NCBI RefSeq assembly: GCF_003122325.1
Contig: NZ_QFBC01000003.1
Span: forward strand, 62,001 to 126,000
Length of the DNA: 64,000 nt
Direction: 5' to 3'
From: Rhizobium album
GTDB taxonomy: Bacteria; Pseudomonadota; Alphaproteobacteria; Rhizobiales; Rhizobiaceae
Shown here piece after piece: positions 34,675-46,641 of this stretch. Below the pieces are notes generated by a model that was not told the DNA's origin, ran no database searches, and saw only the letters and a list, made by a program, of their open reading frames with translations. Positions within the stretch are counted from its first letter, which is position 1. Every line of letters starts with the position of its first letter. Position numbers and translations under genes: made by a program.

Positions 34675-35907
34675 ATGTCTGCCAAATCTCCGCGATCTGG
34701 AACGTGCAGCGTAATACCGGCGCTTCTCCGGAACCGGAGCGGGAACTTTGGTGTGCTGACGGCGCTTCTTTTGCCTTTGCTGATCGTCGCCGCCGGCGGT
34801 TCGGTCGATCTCGGCCGCGCCTACCTCGAAAAAACCCGCCTTCAGGGCCTTCTCGACTCGGCAACCCTGGCAGCCGTAACCAAATCCGACGACGCCAGCC
34901 AGCTCGCCGAAGCCAAGGCGATGCTCGCCAAGCAGGTCGATCCGCAAATCGACATCGACGAGTTGCTCGGCCTCTCCAAAAACCCCGATGGCAGCCTCAC
35001 CGCCACCCTCGATTCGTCGGTCAAGACCCCGTTCCTCGCTCTTCTCGGCATCGAAACCTTGCCGATCAACGTCGCGTCGACGGCAATCGCCAGCCAGGCC
35101 AGCAACGGAGCCTGCGTCTATGTGCTCGGCAATGAGAACCAGGCCGTGCTGATCAATTCCGGTGCCAACGTCTATTCCGAACGATGCAGCATCCAGGTAC
35201 ATTCCACCGCCAATCCTGCCTATATCATGAATTCCGGCTCCAAGGTCGATACCGCCAAGTTCTGCGTCAAGGGCACGCAATACATCAAGAACGGCGGCAC
35301 GCTGACCAATGTCGAGCATGGCTGCGCCGCACAGGCAGACCCCTATGCCGGCAAGCTGCCGGAACCTGTCGTACCGACGACCTGCACCACCAGTGGCGCC
35401 AGGGACGGCCAGACGATCAGCCTCAATCCCGGTGTCCATTGCGACACCACCTTCAACGGCAGCCCGACGATTACCTTCCAGCCCGGTCTGCACATCATCA
35501 AGGGCCGGATGATCGTCAACAGCAATGCGACCATCCATGCCGAAGGCGTGACATTCTACTTCCCTGACGTCAACAGCGAGCTGCGCGTCAACGGCGGTGT
35601 CAAATTCACCGGAACGGCCCCGACCAGCGGCACCTACAAAGGCATATTGATGTTCGAAAAGACCAGCAATGCCGCCAACAACGCCAGCAAGCAGCAATAT
35701 ATCTTCAACGGCTCGAAGGGCGAAGTGCTGGAAGGCATCATCTATCTGCCGAACAGGAACGTCACCTACAACTCGACCACCAACCAGGTTAGCCGCATCT
35801 CGCTGGTGGTCAACACCATGATCATGAATTCCGCCAACTGGCTGATGGAGCCCTATTCCGGCAGCGGCGGCAGCGGCGCTGTGGCGAACGTCCGCCTGGT
35901 AAAGTGA
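34675..35907 (+). CDS. TadG-like pilus-assembly/secreted envelope protein
   Basis: 410 residues. An N-terminal hydrophobic segment in the TadE/TadG context (SGNFGVLTALLLPLLIVAAG, then SVDLGRAYLEKTRLQGLLDS and ATLAA) anchors the protein. The large C-terminal part is repetitive and beta-rich (NSGANVY, NSGSKVDT, NGGTLTN, NSNATIHAEG), resembling a solenoid. TadG-like proteins are minor pilins or envelope proteins of Flp/Tad pili, but no other tad gene is in the window, so this is an orphan whose partner genes, if any, lie elsewhere. Terminator follows at 35942-35972. Confidence 0.82.
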   Translation: MSAKSPRSGTCSVIPALLRNRSGNFGVLTALLLPLLIVAAGGSVDLGRAYLEKTRLQGLLDSATLAAVTKSDDASQLAEAKAMLAKQVDPQIDIDELLGLSKNPDGSLTATLDSSVKTPFLALLGIETLPINVASTAIASQASNGACVYVLGNENQAVLINSGANVYSERCSIQVHSTANPAYIMNSGSKVDTAKFCVKGTQYIKNGGTLTNVEHGCAAQADPYAGKLPEPVVPTTCTTSGARDGQTISLNPGVHCDTTFNGSPTITFQPGLHIIKGRMIVNSNATIHAEGVTFYFPDVNSELRVNGGVKFTGTAPTSGTYKGILMFEKTSNAANNASKQQYIFNGSKGEVLEGIIYLPNRNVTYNSTTNQVSRISLVVNTMIMNSANWLMEPYSGSGGSGAVANVRLVK

Positions 35908-35941
35908 CGCAAACCGCCCCTGCCCGGCGAAGAACAGCATG

Positions 35942-35972
35942 AGACCCGGCCAGCGCCGGGTCTTTCGTCTTC
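35942..35972 (+). terminator. Rho-independent terminator after the TadG-like gene
   Basis: Perfect 9-bp stem AGACCCGGC / GCCGGGTCT with loop CAGC, followed by TTCGTCTT. Confidence 0.75.
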
Positions 35973-35993
35973 AGATCGTCATCGACGGCTGGC

Positions 35994-36713
35994 TCAGCAC
36001 CAGGGTTTTGCCCTGGCGCCGCTCTTTGGCCGGGCAAGGCCGAGCGACAGCAACTCGTCGGCCAGCGATTTGCCGCCGCGGGTGAGTATCCTGAACTTGT
36101 CATCCTTTCCTTCCCCATCCTCGCCCCCGGCAGGCGCAAGGTCGAACGGGCCGGCGTTCAGGAATTCCTTCAATTTGACGGCGGCTGCAAAGCCGCGGCG
36201 GCGTTCGTCGTCGCAACCGGCCTGGTGCATGCCTGGCGCATCGATGCCGGCGAGGCGGATCTTCATGCCCCGGTGCCAGAACGTCGCGCCATCGACGACA
36301 CAGTTCTTCAACCCGGTGGTGCCGCAATAGGCGAAATGCGCCTTGTAGCCCTCGCCCGCCAACGGCTCGTCGAGCTTGCGTTCCTGCGGCACCGGGATGG
36401 CTGCAACATCCTTCTGCGTTTTTGTGCCGGCACGACTTGCCTGTGGCAGCGCACGTTCCTCGACAACGGTCTTGCGGCTGATCGATGCGGTTTTTTCGGG
36501 TGACGTCTCCTTGCGCTGTTCGGCCTCCTTTTTGAAGACGACGATCTGGCTCGGCGTTTGCGGCAGCCAGTCGGTGCGGTGTTCATAGGCATAAAGCCCG
36601 CCGGCAGTCAGAACCGTCAAGGCCAGCCAGGGCCATGCGCGCTTCGACGTCCGCGGCGCCTTCGACCGGCGGCCCGTCGTCTTGCGCCGAGCCCCACCCT
36701 TTGCTTTTGCCAT
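35994..36713 (-). CDS. Membrane-anchored SNase-fold protein, catalytic residues degenerate
   Basis: 239 residues: a basic N-terminus (GGARRKTTGRRSKAPRTSKR), one transmembrane helix (about 27-43), a charged linker (about 60-120), then a thermonuclease-like domain. The domain shows NCVVDGATFWHRGMKIRLAG and IDAPGMHQAGCDDERRRGFA. Compared with staphylococcal nuclease, Arg35 and Asp40 equivalents remain (Arg153, Asp158), but the Asp21 position is Ala (VDGAT) and Glu43 is Gly (DAPG). Nuclease activity is therefore doubtful; a binding or structural envelope role is possible. Confidence 0.8.
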   Translation of the reverse strand: MAKAKGGARRKTTGRRSKAPRTSKRAWPWLALTVLTAGGLYAYEHRTDWLPQTPSQIVVFKKEAEQRKETSPEKTASISRKTVVEERALPQASRAGTKTQKDVAAIPVPQERKLDEPLAGEGYKAHFAYCGTTGLKNCVVDGATFWHRGMKIRLAGIDAPGMHQAGCDDERRRGFAAAVKLKEFLNAGPFDLAPAGGEDGEGKDDKFRILTRGGKSLADELLSLGLARPKSGARAKPWC

Positions 36714-36823
36714 AACCCCGACCCTTCCTGCTTTCGGCGGGATTATGCGACTCTATGGTTTCCGAATCCTTTTCAAGGCCGCCATTTTGGCACGACCACA
36801 GAAAATGCCCGGCTGGAACCGTA

Positions 36824-37468
36824 TCAGACGAAGAAGCCGGACAGGCCCTGCCCGGCGCTATAGGCAGCATAGACCAGCACGCCGAAATAGAGCGTCGTCG
36901 CCAGAAGGAAGAAATAGCCGGCAAGCACGGTCATCCCGTCGCGCTGCAACATGCCGATGGCCAGCAACAGGATGGCAACGCCCGGCAGCGTGTTGGAAAA
37001 CGGAATCAGCCCAAGAGGGAACATCAGCAGGATGCCGCCATACATGATGGCGGCACCGTTGAGGCGGTTGGCGAGGCCGGCCATCGTCAGGAATCGCAGG
37101 CGCGGCCGCACGAAACGGTCGAGCTTGGACACCATGTCGGCCCCCTTGCGCAGCGTCGGTACCAGCTTTTCCGTCTCGATCTGGCGATTGAGCAAGCGTG
37201 CGGGCAGCCAGGGCATGCGATTGAGAATGATGGCGAGGCTGATCATGATGATCGCCGCACCAAACACCGTGCTGACGCCTGGAATGGAAACGGGAATGAG
37301 GAAGGGCAGGGTTAAAAGCGCGCACAGGAACAGGAAACCCTGCTCACCCATGGCCGTCATCAACTGACGCAGCGTTATGGTCTGCCCCTCGATGCTGGCA
37401 ATCGTCCGATAGAGCGTATCGCTCATCTTTTCGGTGCTGTCGGCAAATTCAATGGTCACGTCGCGCAT
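36824..37468 (-). CDS. exoD: Exopolysaccharide synthesis protein ExoD
   Basis: 214 residues, four or five hydrophobic segments, full-length ExoD family. Typical features are MGEQGFLFLCALLTLPFLIP early on, followed by IPGVSTVFGAAIIMISLAII. In Sinorhizobium meliloti exoD mutants are altered in exopolysaccharide and alkali tolerance and are invasion-defective; the biochemical role is unknown. Single gene. Confidence 0.9.
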   Translation of the reverse strand: MRDVTIEFADSTEKMSDTLYRTIASIEGQTITLRQLMTAMGEQGFLFLCALLTLPFLIPVSIPGVSTVFGAAIIMISLAIILNRMPWLPARLLNRQIETEKLVPTLRKGADMVSKLDRFVRPRLRFLTMAGLANRLNGAAIMYGGILLMFPLGLIPFSNTLPGVAILLLAIGMLQRDGMTVLAGYFFLLATTLYFGVLVYAAYSAGQGLSGFFV

Positions 37469-37538
37469 TCCTCGTTGAAGGCGACGAAACTAGCGAATGG
37501 AGCCTGAAAATGAAATAGTCGTGGCGCAAGCCACGGCC

Positions 37539-37567
37539 ACAGCGCCACCGTAAACCGGTGGCGCTGT
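37539..37567. other. Stem-loop between the small DUF883-like gene and exoD
   Basis: Perfect 12-bp stem ACAGCGCCACCG / CGGTGGCGCTGT with loop TAAAC, downstream of the small minus-strand gene at 37593-37859. It probably ends or insulates that transcript, although no T-run follows. A small GTGGC-GCAA-GCCAC hairpin lies next to it (37521-37534). Confidence 0.6.
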
Positions 37568-37592
37568 CATGGAGTCGCGATGGATTGCAAGC

Positions 37593-37859
37593 TCAGCGGC
37601 GGCTGAGCACACCCAGCATGTAAGCGATGCCGGCGGTGGCGATCAGCGTGAACAGCGGCTCTTCCCGCACCTTGTCGCGCGCCCGCTCCATCAGCAGGTT
37701 TGCCTCTTCCGCCGCAGCCGCCTTGGCGCCGTGGCCGAGGGCTGCAACACTTTCGGAAAGCTTGGCAAGGTCGGCGCGCAAGGTGGCGATCTGGTTGGCA
37801 AGATCGTCGGCTGCCATCTCGGCTTCTATCTTGGCGGTGGCGGTCTTCAGCTCGGCCAT
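37593..37859 (-). CDS. Small DUF883/ElaB-like membrane-associated protein
   Basis: 88 residues: a long amphipathic, probably coiled-coil helix (about 1-65, ADDLANQIATLRADLAKLSE) followed by one C-terminal transmembrane segment (PLFTLIATAGIAYMLGVL) and the tail SRR. This layout is that of ElaB/YgaM/YqjD-type proteins (DUF883), some of which bind ribosomes and sit in the inner membrane in stationary phase. Function here is not proven. Confidence 0.75.
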   Translation of the reverse strand: MAELKTATAKIEAEMAADDLANQIATLRADLAKLSESVAALGHGAKAAAAEEANLLMERARDKVREEPLFTLIATAGIAYMLGVLSRR

Positions 37860-38066
37860 GGAAATCTCCCTTTGAATGCCTGTGTTAAACGCCGAGTTTG
37901 GCTTTTTGGTTCCCGCACCGCAACAGTTTCATCGTCGCAGCCGGCTGATGCGGCGCCCTGTGCTGCTTTTCACCGTACACAGCTTCATTTCCTGTGCAGA
38001 TTGATTTAAGGAACGTCGATTGTTTCGCCGCAAGGGCGCGGAAATTGACACGAGGTTTGCATACCG

Positions 38067-39959
38067 ATGCTTGAACTGCTGAGAAAGGGCGCCCGCACCT
38101 GGGTCGCCAAGGGTCTCCTCCTGCTTCTGGTCCTCTCCTTCGGCATATGGGGCGTTTCGCGTTCGATCGTTCATGATATGTCGAACAGCGTGATCAGCGT
38201 CGGCGACCAGAAGGTCTCGGCCAACGAGTTCCGCCTCGCCTATCATCGACAGGTCGCCAATCTCAGCCGCCAGTTCGGCACGGAGCTGACGCCGGAGCAG
38301 GCGCGCGCCTTCGGCATCGACCAGCAGGTCTATGCCCAGCTCGTCGCCGGCGCCGCGCTCGACCAGCTGTCGGAAGACCTGCATCTCGGCCTTTCCGAAG
38401 ACCGCCTTGCGACGCTGATCGCCGAAGACCCGGCCTTCCGCGCCGTCAACGGCCAGTTCGACCGCCAGCTCTTCTCGACGCGCCTGCGCAATGCCGGCCT
38501 GCGCGAGGACGACTATATCCAGGAGCGCAGCAAGGTTGCCGTGCGCAGCCAGATCGTCGATGCCGTTTCCGACGGCTTCACGCCGCCGGCAACCCTGGTT
38601 GCCGCGCTGAAGCATTACCGTACGGAAAGCCGCGGCATCGACTACCTGCTTTTGACCAACGCCAATATCGATCCGATCAAGACCCCGGCGGACGATGTGT
38701 TGCAGAGCTGGTTCGACGGTGCCAAGGCCCGTTATCGCGCTCCGGAATACCGCAAGATCACCTTCGTGAAGCTCGAGCCCTCCGACATCGCCGCGCCCGC
38801 CGATATCACCGAGGACGCCATCAAGGAAGACTTCGAGAAGCGCAAGGAAAGCTACCGCACGCCGGAAACCCGCACCATCGAACAGCTGACCTTCACCGAC
38901 AAGGAAATGGCCGATGCCGCCGCCACGGCGCTGCAGAACGGCACGACCTTCGACCAGCTGGTCACCGACCAGGGCAAGACGCCGGCCGACGTGCTGCTCG
39001 GTGATTTCACCCGTGACGGCATGGTCGATGCGGCCGTTGCCGATGCCGCCTTCGCGGTGAAGGCGAGCGGCGGCACCACGCCGGTCGTCCAGGGTTCCTT
39101 CGGCCCGGTCATCGTCCGCGTCACAAATATCCGCGCCGAGACCACCAAGACGCTGGATGACGTCAGGGAAGACATTCGCCGCGAGCTGGCGCTTGCCGCC
39201 GCAAGCCAGGAAATTCTCAACGTCCACGACCGTTTCGAAGACCTGCGTGCCTCCGGTTCGACACTGGAAGACGCCGCCAAGGAACTCAAGCTGTCGGCAG
39301 TGACCGTCAATGCCGTCGATGCCAGCGGTCTCGATCAGCAGGGCGAACAGGTCAAGGATCTTCCGGCCGCAGCATCCTTGATCTCCGATGCCTTCAAGGC
39401 CGACGTCGGCGCCGAAACGACGCCGGTGTCGCTCGGCAGCGACGGTTACGTCTGGTTCGAGGTGGACGACGTGATCGCCGAGCGCGACCGCCCGCTGACC
39501 GAAGTCCGCGAGAAGGCGCTGGCCGATTGGACCGCGGAGCAGCAGAAGGCAGCGCTTGCCGCCAAGGCCGCCAGCCTCAAGGACGAAGTCGCCAAGGGCA
39601 AGCCGCTGGCGGACCTCGCTACGGAGATGGGAATCGCCGTCGAGACAAAGACCGGCCTGCGCCGCAACAGCGACGATCCGGTTCTCGGCCGCACCGCCGT
39701 GACTGCCGCATTCGGCGGCCCGCTGGGCACCGTCGCCAATGCCGCCAGCGCCGATGGCGAAGGCCAGATCCTGCTGAAGGTCACCGAAGTCAACGAACAG
39801 CCGACCACCGACGTGCTGGCCAACGACGATGCGGAAATCAAGGCGATCGCCGGCGCTGCCGGTGACGACATCCTCGACCAGATGGTCAGCGAACTGCAGA
39901 CGCAATACGGCGTCTCCATCAACCGGACGCTCGCCGAACAGGCGATGACCGTCCGATAA
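38067..39959 (+). CDS. ppiD: Periplasmic folding factor PpiD (SurA_N plus parvulin domain)
   Basis: 630 residues. A single N-terminal transmembrane anchor (about 16-32, [20 protein letters not shown]), a SurA-type chaperone segment ([20 protein letters not shown]), then a parvulin-like PPIase domain around residues 265-365 ([20 protein letters not shown]). PpiD helps newly exported outer-membrane proteins leave the Sec translocon. No convincing ribosome site. Next on the strand are trpD-trpC-moaC-moeA; the 19-bp gap to trpD suggests one transcript. Confidence 0.92.
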   Translation: MLELLRKGARTWVAKGLLLLLVLSFGIWGVSRSIVHDMSNSVISVGDQKVSANEFRLAYHRQVANLSRQFGTELTPEQARAFGIDQQVYAQLVAGAALDQLSEDLHLGLSEDRLATLIAEDPAFRAVNGQFDRQLFSTRLRNAGLREDDYIQERSKVAVRSQIVDAVSDGFTPPATLVAALKHYRTESRGIDYLLLTNANIDPIKTPADDVLQSWFDGAKARYRAPEYRKITFVKLEPSDIAAPADITEDAIKEDFEKRKESYRTPETRTIEQLTFTDKEMADAAATALQNGTTFDQLVTDQGKTPADVLLGDFTRDGMVDAAVADAAFAVKASGGTTPVVQGSFGPVIVRVTNIRAETTKTLDDVREDIRRELALAAASQEILNVHDRFEDLRASGSTLEDAAKELKLSAVTVNAVDASGLDQQGEQVKDLPAAASLISDAFKADVGAETTPVSLGSDGYVWFEVDDVIAERDRPLTEVREKALADWTAEQQKAALAAKAASLKDEVAKGKPLADLATEMGIAVETKTGLRRNSDDPVLGRTAVTAAFGGPLGTVANAASADGEGQILLKVTEVNEQPTTDVLANDDAEIKAIAGAAGDDILDQMVSELQTQYGVSINRTLAEQAMTVR

Positions 39960-39978
39960 CAGCGGGATTGGGGGAGAC

Positions 39979-40995
39979 ATGTCGCTGCTGAAACCCTTGA
40001 TCGCCAAGGTGGCCAACCGCCAGGCGCTGTCCCGCGAGGAATCGCGTAACGCCTTCGACATCCTGATGTCGGGCGAGGCGACGCCCTCGCAGATCGGCGG
40101 ACTGCTGATGGCCATGCGCGTGCGCGGCGAGACCGTCGACGAGATCGTCGGCGCGGTCGAGACCATGCGGGCGAAAATGTTGCGGGTCGAGGCGCCCGCC
40201 GATGCCGTCGACATCGTCGGTACCGGCGGCGACGGCACCGGCACCTACAACATCTCCACCCTCGCCTCGCTGATCGTCGCCGGTGCCGGCCTGCCGGTCG
40301 CCAAGCACGGCAACCGGGCGCTCTCCTCGAAATCCGGCGCCGCCGATGCGCTTTCGGCGCTCGGCGTCAATCTCGATATCGATGCCGAGCATATCGGCCG
40401 CTGCATCAGCGAAGCCGGCATCGGCTTCATGTTCGCCCAGATGCACCATTCGGCCATGCGCCATGTCGGCCCGAGCCGCGTCGAGCTCGGCACAAGGACG
40501 ATCTTCAATCTTCTCGGTCCCCTCTCCAATCCGGCCGGCGCCAGGCGGCAACTCCTCGGCGTCTTCGCGCCGCAATGGGTCGAGCCGCTGGCCGAAGTGC
40601 TGCGCGACCTCGGCTCCGAATCGGTCTGGGTCGTGCATGGCGACGGCATGGACGAGATCACCACGACGGGCACCACCAAGGTGGCCGCCCTCGAAGACGG
40701 GAAGATCCGCCAGTTCGAACTGACGCCGGCCGATTTCGGCGTCGAAACGGCAACGCTCGCCGACCTCAAGGGCGGCGACGGCGAAGCCAATGCGGCATCC
40801 CTGCGTGCCGTACTGTCTGGCGTCCGCAACGCCTACCGCGACATCTCGCTCTGCAATGCCGCTGCGGCCCTGGTCGTCGCCGGCAAGGCATCGACCATCC
40901 GCGAGGGTATGACGCTCGCCACCCAGTCCCTGGAAAGCGGCGCCTCCGCTGCCGCGCTCGACCGCCTGGTGGCCGTGTCCAACGAAAAGGAGTGA
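39979..40995 (+). CDS. trpD: Anthranilate phosphoribosyltransferase
   Basis: 338 residues. Converts anthranilate and PRPP to phosphoribosyl-anthranilate, the second tryptophan step. PRPP-binding signature [20 protein letters not shown] (about 75-94) and the substrate block [20 protein letters not shown] are intact. Followed after 5 bp by trpC. trpE/G are not in the window. Confidence 0.97.
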   Translation: MSLLKPLIAKVANRQALSREESRNAFDILMSGEATPSQIGGLLMAMRVRGETVDEIVGAVETMRAKMLRVEAPADAVDIVGTGGDGTGTYNISTLASLIVAGAGLPVAKHGNRALSSKSGAADALSALGVNLDIDAEHIGRCISEAGIGFMFAQMHHSAMRHVGPSRVELGTRTIFNLLGPLSNPAGARRQLLGVFAPQWVEPLAEVLRDLGSESVWVVHGDGMDEITTTGTTKVAALEDGKIRQFELTPADFGVETATLADLKGGDGEANAASLRAVLSGVRNAYRDISLCNAAAALVVAGKASTIREGMTLATQSLESGASAAALDRLVAVSNEKE

Positions 40996-41000
40996 GCGCG

Positions 41001-41816
41001 ATGACCGACATCCTGCGCAAGATCGAAGCCTACAAGCGCGAAGAGATCGCAAGCGCCAAGACGCGCGTGCCGCTCGACGAGTTGAAGGCCATCGCCGCTG
41101 GCCAGCCCGCGCCCCGTGGCTTCCTCGACGCGGTGCGCCGCAAGCAGGCCGACGGAAAATTCGGGCTGATCGCCGAGATCAAGAAGGCAAGCCCGTCGAA
41201 GGGCTTGATCCGCCCGGATTTCGATCCGCCCGCACTCGCCGCAGCTTATGAAGCCGGTGGCGCCGCCTGTCTTTCGGTGCTGACGGACACGCCGAGCTTC
41301 CAGGGTGCCCCGGAATTCCTCACCGCCGCCCGCGCCGCCTGCAGCCTGCCGGCGCTGCGCAAGGATTTCATGTTCGATACCTACCAGGTGCATGAAGCCC
41401 GTGCCTGGGGCGCCGATTGCATCCTGCTGATCATGGCAAGCCTGTCCGACGACGATGCCCGCCGCCTGGAAGACGAAGCCTTCGCGCTTGGCATGGACGT
41501 GCTCGTCGAAGTCCACGATGCGGAAGAAATGGAACGGGCGCTGAAACTCGCCTCGCCGCTCATCGGCATCAACAACCGCAACCTGCGCACCTTCGACGTC
41601 AGCCTCACGGTCAGCGAACAACTGGCCTCGATGGTGCCGGGTGACCGGCTGCTGGTGGGCGAAAGCGGCATCTTCACCCATGCCGATTGCGAGCGGCTGC
41701 GGGCCTGCGGCATCACCACCTTCCTCGTCGGCGAGAGCCTGATGCGCAAGGACGACGTCACCGCCGCCACCCGCACCCTGCTCACCGGTGACGCCGGCAC
41801 CGTGGCTGCCGCCTGA
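41001..41816 (+). CDS. trpC: Indole-3-glycerol-phosphate synthase
   Basis: 271 residues, monofunctional TrpC. Catalyses ring closure of CdRP to indole-3-glycerol phosphate. Catalytic Lys in [11 protein letters not shown], Glu in [11 protein letters not shown], and the phosphate motifs INNRNLRTF and VGESGIFT are all present. ATG at 41001 with AAAGGAG. The stop overlaps moaC by one base (TGATG). Confidence 0.97.
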   Translation: MTDILRKIEAYKREEIASAKTRVPLDELKAIAAGQPAPRGFLDAVRRKQADGKFGLIAEIKKASPSKGLIRPDFDPPALAAAYEAGGAACLSVLTDTPSFQGAPEFLTAARAACSLPALRKDFMFDTYQVHEARAWGADCILLIMASLSDDDARRLEDEAFALGMDVLVEVHDAEEMERALKLASPLIGINNRNLRTFDVSLTVSEQLASMVPGDRLLVGESGIFTHADCERLRACGITTFLVGESLMRKDDVTAATRTLLTGDAGTVAAA

Positions 41817-42310
41817 TGTCGGAAGTCCGCCTTACCCATATCGGCGCCTCGGGCGAGGCGTTTATGGTCGATGTCGGCGACAAGGCCGAGACCGTGCGTG
41901 TCGCCACCGCCGAGGGATTCGTCCGCATGGCGCCGGAAACCCTGGCGCTGATCCGTGAAGGCAATGCCAAGAAGGGCGACGTCATCGGCACCGCCCGCCT
42001 CGCCGGCATCATGGCCGCCAAGCAGACGGCCAACCTCATTCCGCTCTGCCACCCGCTGATGCTCACCAAGGTGAGTGTCGACATCACCCAGGATGACACC
42101 CTGCCCGGCCTCAGGATCACGGCGACGGCAAAACTCACCGGCCGCACCGGCGTCGAGATGGAGGCGCTCACTGCCGTCTCCGTCGCGGCGCTGACCATCT
42201 ACGACATGGCCAAGGCAGCCGACAAGGCCATGGAGATCGGCGGCATCCGCCTCGTCGAAAAAACCGGCGGCAAGTCGGGCGACTATCGCCTGCCGGAGGC
42301 CCTGAGATGA
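41816..42310 (+). CDS. moaC: Cyclic pyranopterin monophosphate synthase accessory protein
   Basis: 164 residues. MoaC converts 3',8-cH2GTP from MoaA into cyclic pyranopterin monophosphate for molybdenum cofactor. Signatures are [37 protein letters not shown] and [20 protein letters not shown]. The start overlaps the trpC stop and the stop overlaps the moeA start, so trpC, moaC and moeA are translationally linked. Confidence 0.97.
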   Translation: MSEVRLTHIGASGEAFMVDVGDKAETVRVATAEGFVRMAPETLALIREGNAKKGDVIGTARLAGIMAAKQTANLIPLCHPLMLTKVSVDITQDDTLPGLRITATAKLTGRTGVEMEALTAVSVAALTIYDMAKAADKAMEIGGIRLVEKTGGKSGDYRLPEALR

Positions 42311-43542
42311 GCCTGCTCGCCGTCGCCGCGGCGCAGGAGCGCCTGCTCTCCAGGACCGAACCGCTAATCGACATCGAATCGGTGTCGCTGCATGCCGCCG
42401 ATGGCCGCGTACTGGCGGAAGATCTCGCCGCCCGCCTGACCCAGCCGCCCTTCGACGCTTCGGCCATGGACGGTTATGCGCTGCGCAGTGGCGATGCCTC
42501 ACAAATCGGCAGCGAACTAACCGTCATCGGCACGTCGTCCGCCGGCCACGCCTTTTCCGGCACGGTCGGACAAGGTGAGGCGGTGCGCATCTTCACCGGC
42601 GCTCCCGTGCCGGCCGGCGCCGATGTCGTGCTGATCCAGGAAGATGCCGAACGGCTCGACGGCAACCGCATCCGCAACAGTTTCGTGCCGATCGCCGGCC
42701 GCCACATCCGCCCGCGTGGCCAGGATTTCGCCGAAGGCGAGGTAGTGCTGAAACGCGGCACGCCGCTCGATTTTTCCAGGCTGACGGTTGCGGCGGCGAT
42801 GAACCATGCCACCCTGCCCGTCTATCGCCGCCCGCTGGTCGCCGTCATCGCCACCGGTGACGAACTGGTGACGCCGGGCAATCAGCCGGGCATGGCCCAG
42901 ATCGTCGCGTCCAACACTTATGGCATTTCAGCGCTCGCCCGCAATGCCGGCGCCGATATCCTCGATCTCGGCATCGTGCCCGACGACAAGCAGCAGATCA
43001 CTGCTGCGATCGACCGCGCCCGCGAGGATGGCGTCGATGTCATCGTGACGCTCGGTGGCGCCTCGGTCGGCGATCACGACCTCGTCCAGTCGACCATGGT
43101 CGATGCCGGCATGCAGCTCGATTTCTGGCGTATCGCCATGCGTCCCGGCAAGCCGCTGATGGTCGGCAGCCTCGGCAACACGCATGTGCTCGGCCTGCCC
43201 GGCAATCCGGTCTCGACGCTGGTCTGCGGCCTGCTGTTCCTCGAACCCCTGCTGCGCAAGCTTTCGCACCTGCCGCCCGCAAGGCGGGAGGCAACAGCCC
43301 TTGCCGCCGCAGCCCTGCCCGCCAACGACCAGCGGCAGGATTATCTGCGCGCCAGGCTGAGCCGCGATGCCGAAGGCAACCTTCTGGCGGAAAGCTATGG
43401 CAAGCAGGATTCGTCGATGATGAAGATTTTTGCCCATTCCGATTGCCTGATCATCCGCCCGCCGCATGCCCCGGAACTGCCGGCCGGCCTGCCCTGCCCG
43501 ATCCTGCTCCTGCGCCCCGGGACAGTATCCGCGGACCGCTGA
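42307..43542 (+). CDS. moeA: Molybdopterin molybdenumtransferase
   Basis: 411 residues, standard four-domain MoeA. It inserts molybdate into adenylylated molybdopterin. N-terminal MoeA_N ([25 protein letters not shown]), the MoCF-binding core [14 protein letters not shown] with [14 protein letters not shown], and a C-terminal domain ([16 protein letters not shown]) are visible. Overlaps moaC by ATGA. In rhizobial genomes I remember, lexA follows moeA; here the next gene is the tandem nuclease-like protein. Confidence 0.96.
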   Translation: MSLLAVAAAQERLLSRTEPLIDIESVSLHAADGRVLAEDLAARLTQPPFDASAMDGYALRSGDASQIGSELTVIGTSSAGHAFSGTVGQGEAVRIFTGAPVPAGADVVLIQEDAERLDGNRIRNSFVPIAGRHIRPRGQDFAEGEVVLKRGTPLDFSRLTVAAAMNHATLPVYRRPLVAVIATGDELVTPGNQPGMAQIVASNTYGISALARNAGADILDLGIVPDDKQQITAAIDRAREDGVDVIVTLGGASVGDHDLVQSTMVDAGMQLDFWRIAMRPGKPLMVGSLGNTHVLGLPGNPVSTLVCGLLFLEPLLRKLSHLPPARREATALAAAALPANDQRQDYLRARLSRDAEGNLLAESYGKQDSSMMKIFAHSDCLIIRPPHAPELPAGLPCPILLLRPGTVSADR

Positions 43543-43707
43543 AAACTCTGGCTGGAGGGGCGAAAGCCGCGCCGCAGCGCTTCCTGGCCCGCTTGGCAGG
43601 AACTATCCCCGGCATTTTCGGTTGACGACGGAAGATTTGGTGGACCGCCGGAAACAAGCGGCCCTAAATCGATTCCACGGGGAATCAGCCGGATGGGGAA
43701 GTAACGC

Positions 43708-44760
43708 ATGCTGGAACGCACGCCGAAGCACAAGGAACTGCAGATCGGCTTCAAGATGCTGTGCGAAAAATTGCTGACGCGCGAAAGCTTCCTGATCATG
43801 GAAGCCGGCTGGAAGCAGAAGCATGGGCGCACCGCCGTCTCCACCGCCGACCTGACCATCAAGCGGCCCTCCGAGGCCGACCTGACAGTCGTCGAGGCAA
43901 AGTTCTACCGCAGCCGCCGGGTCGATCTCACCCTGTTCCGCAATGCGCTGGAAGAGCTGAAGAAACATCGCGACGCCAAGAAGGCCAAGAACGCGATGAT
44001 GATCGTCACCTGCGAGATCACGCCGGCGATGCGGGCCGAAACGGAGCGCCACGGCGCCGCGCTTTGGGGCCTCGCCGACCTCCTGCTGCTCACCGCCAAG
44101 ACGCCGACGCTCGCCGATACGCTTGCCGACCTGCTGCGCGAGGCCGATCCGGGCGCGGCCGGCCGCGAACTGTTTTCCGACGAGCTTCAGCAACTGGAAG
44201 AGCAGTCGCCGCGCATCAAGACCAAGAACGAGGGAGCGCGCCTGATCGCCGATCTCGACCAGGTCAAGCCGGGCCGCGAAGGCGTGAAGAAATTCGAGCA
44301 ACTGTGCGACAAGGCGATCCGCTACCTGTTCGCCGACCAGTTCCAGCGCTGGAATTCGCAGCCGCATATCGACGACCGGCTGCACCGCCCCAACCTCATC
44401 GCGCGCCTCGTGCCGAAACACGAATTCTGGATCTCGCTGAGCGAGGATTTTCGATGCCGCTACGTCCTGTTCTCATTCGAAAACGACACGGAGCCGCTGG
44501 ATCAGGGCGATATCCTGTCGAATGTCCGGCATCTGTCCACCGGCGCCCTGCGTACCGTGCTGGTGATCGTCTGCCGCGGCGGCCTCGACGCCGGCGCGCG
44601 GCGGGCCATGCAATCCGCCCTGCGCGAGGACGGGCATTTCATTCTGACGCTCACCTTGGCGGAGTTGAAGGACATGCTGACCGCCAAGGACGGCGGCGAC
44701 GAATTCAGCGACGTGCTGATCGACCGTTCGGCAGACTTGCTGACGGACCTGACGCCGTAA
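43708..44760 (+). CDS. Tandem restriction-endonuclease-like (PD-(D/E)XK) protein, second domain degenerate
   Basis: 350 residues, no membrane or signal segment. The N-terminal part (about 1-140) looks like an Mrr-type nuclease fold: TADLTIKRPSEADLTVVEAK followed by FYRSRRVDLTLFRNALEEL and NAMMIVTCEITPAM, with candidate active residues Asp48 (or Asp58), Glu63 and Lys65. A second fold (about 188-345) begins GREGVKKFEQLCDKAIRYLF and reaches CRYVLFSFENDTEPLDQGDI, but where an active enzyme would have ExK it has FSFEN (255-259), so it is probably inactive. No methylase or ATPase lies beside it. Preceded by GGGGAAGT before the ATG. Function unproven. Confidence 0.7.
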   Translation: MLERTPKHKELQIGFKMLCEKLLTRESFLIMEAGWKQKHGRTAVSTADLTIKRPSEADLTVVEAKFYRSRRVDLTLFRNALEELKKHRDAKKAKNAMMIVTCEITPAMRAETERHGAALWGLADLLLLTAKTPTLADTLADLLREADPGAAGRELFSDELQQLEEQSPRIKTKNEGARLIADLDQVKPGREGVKKFEQLCDKAIRYLFADQFQRWNSQPHIDDRLHRPNLIARLVPKHEFWISLSEDFRCRYVLFSFENDTEPLDQGDILSNVRHLSTGALRTVLVIVCRGGLDAGARRAMQSALREDGHFILTLTLAELKDMLTAKDGGDEFSDVLIDRSADLLTDLTP

Positions 44761-44776
44761 CAATCCCCTGAAATGC

Positions 44777-44800
44777 AAAAACCGGCCAACGGCCGGTTTT
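44777..44800 (+). terminator. Terminator after the tandem nuclease-like gene
   Basis: Stem ACCGGCC / GGCCGGT with a 3-base loop (44781-44797), A-run before and TTTT after; it may work in both directions and also end the convergent pyrG transcript. A further hairpin TCGGGCTT / AAGCCCGA lies at 44831-44852. Confidence 0.8.
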
Positions 44801-44867
44801 CAACTGCATAAAATCTTTATGATCAGATCCTCGGGCTTCACAAAAAGCCCGAAGACCCCAAAACCTA

Positions 44868-46508
<1,641 letters not shown>

Positions 46509-46585
46509 TTACCTTTTCACAAACGATTCCACCAGCCCAAAAATCCATGTTGTGAATTTTTCGGGGTCTGGCAGTGGATAATCAA

Positions 46586-46622
46586 CAAAAGAAAACCGGC
46601 AGGGTCTTTCGAGCCTGCCGGC
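46586..46622 (-). terminator. Terminator of secG
   Basis: On the minus strand CCGGCAGG and CCTGCCGG form a perfect 8-bp stem with a 10-base loop, followed by TTTTCTTTTG, about 20 bp after the secG stop codon. Confidence 0.8.
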
Positions 46623-46641
46623 GCTTGATCTGAGAAGTCTG

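Noticed and set aside
37929-40244. Long minus-strand frame opposite ppiD and trpD
   Set aside because: Antisense to two well-supported genes with conserved active sites; no ribosome site or family signature on the minus strand.
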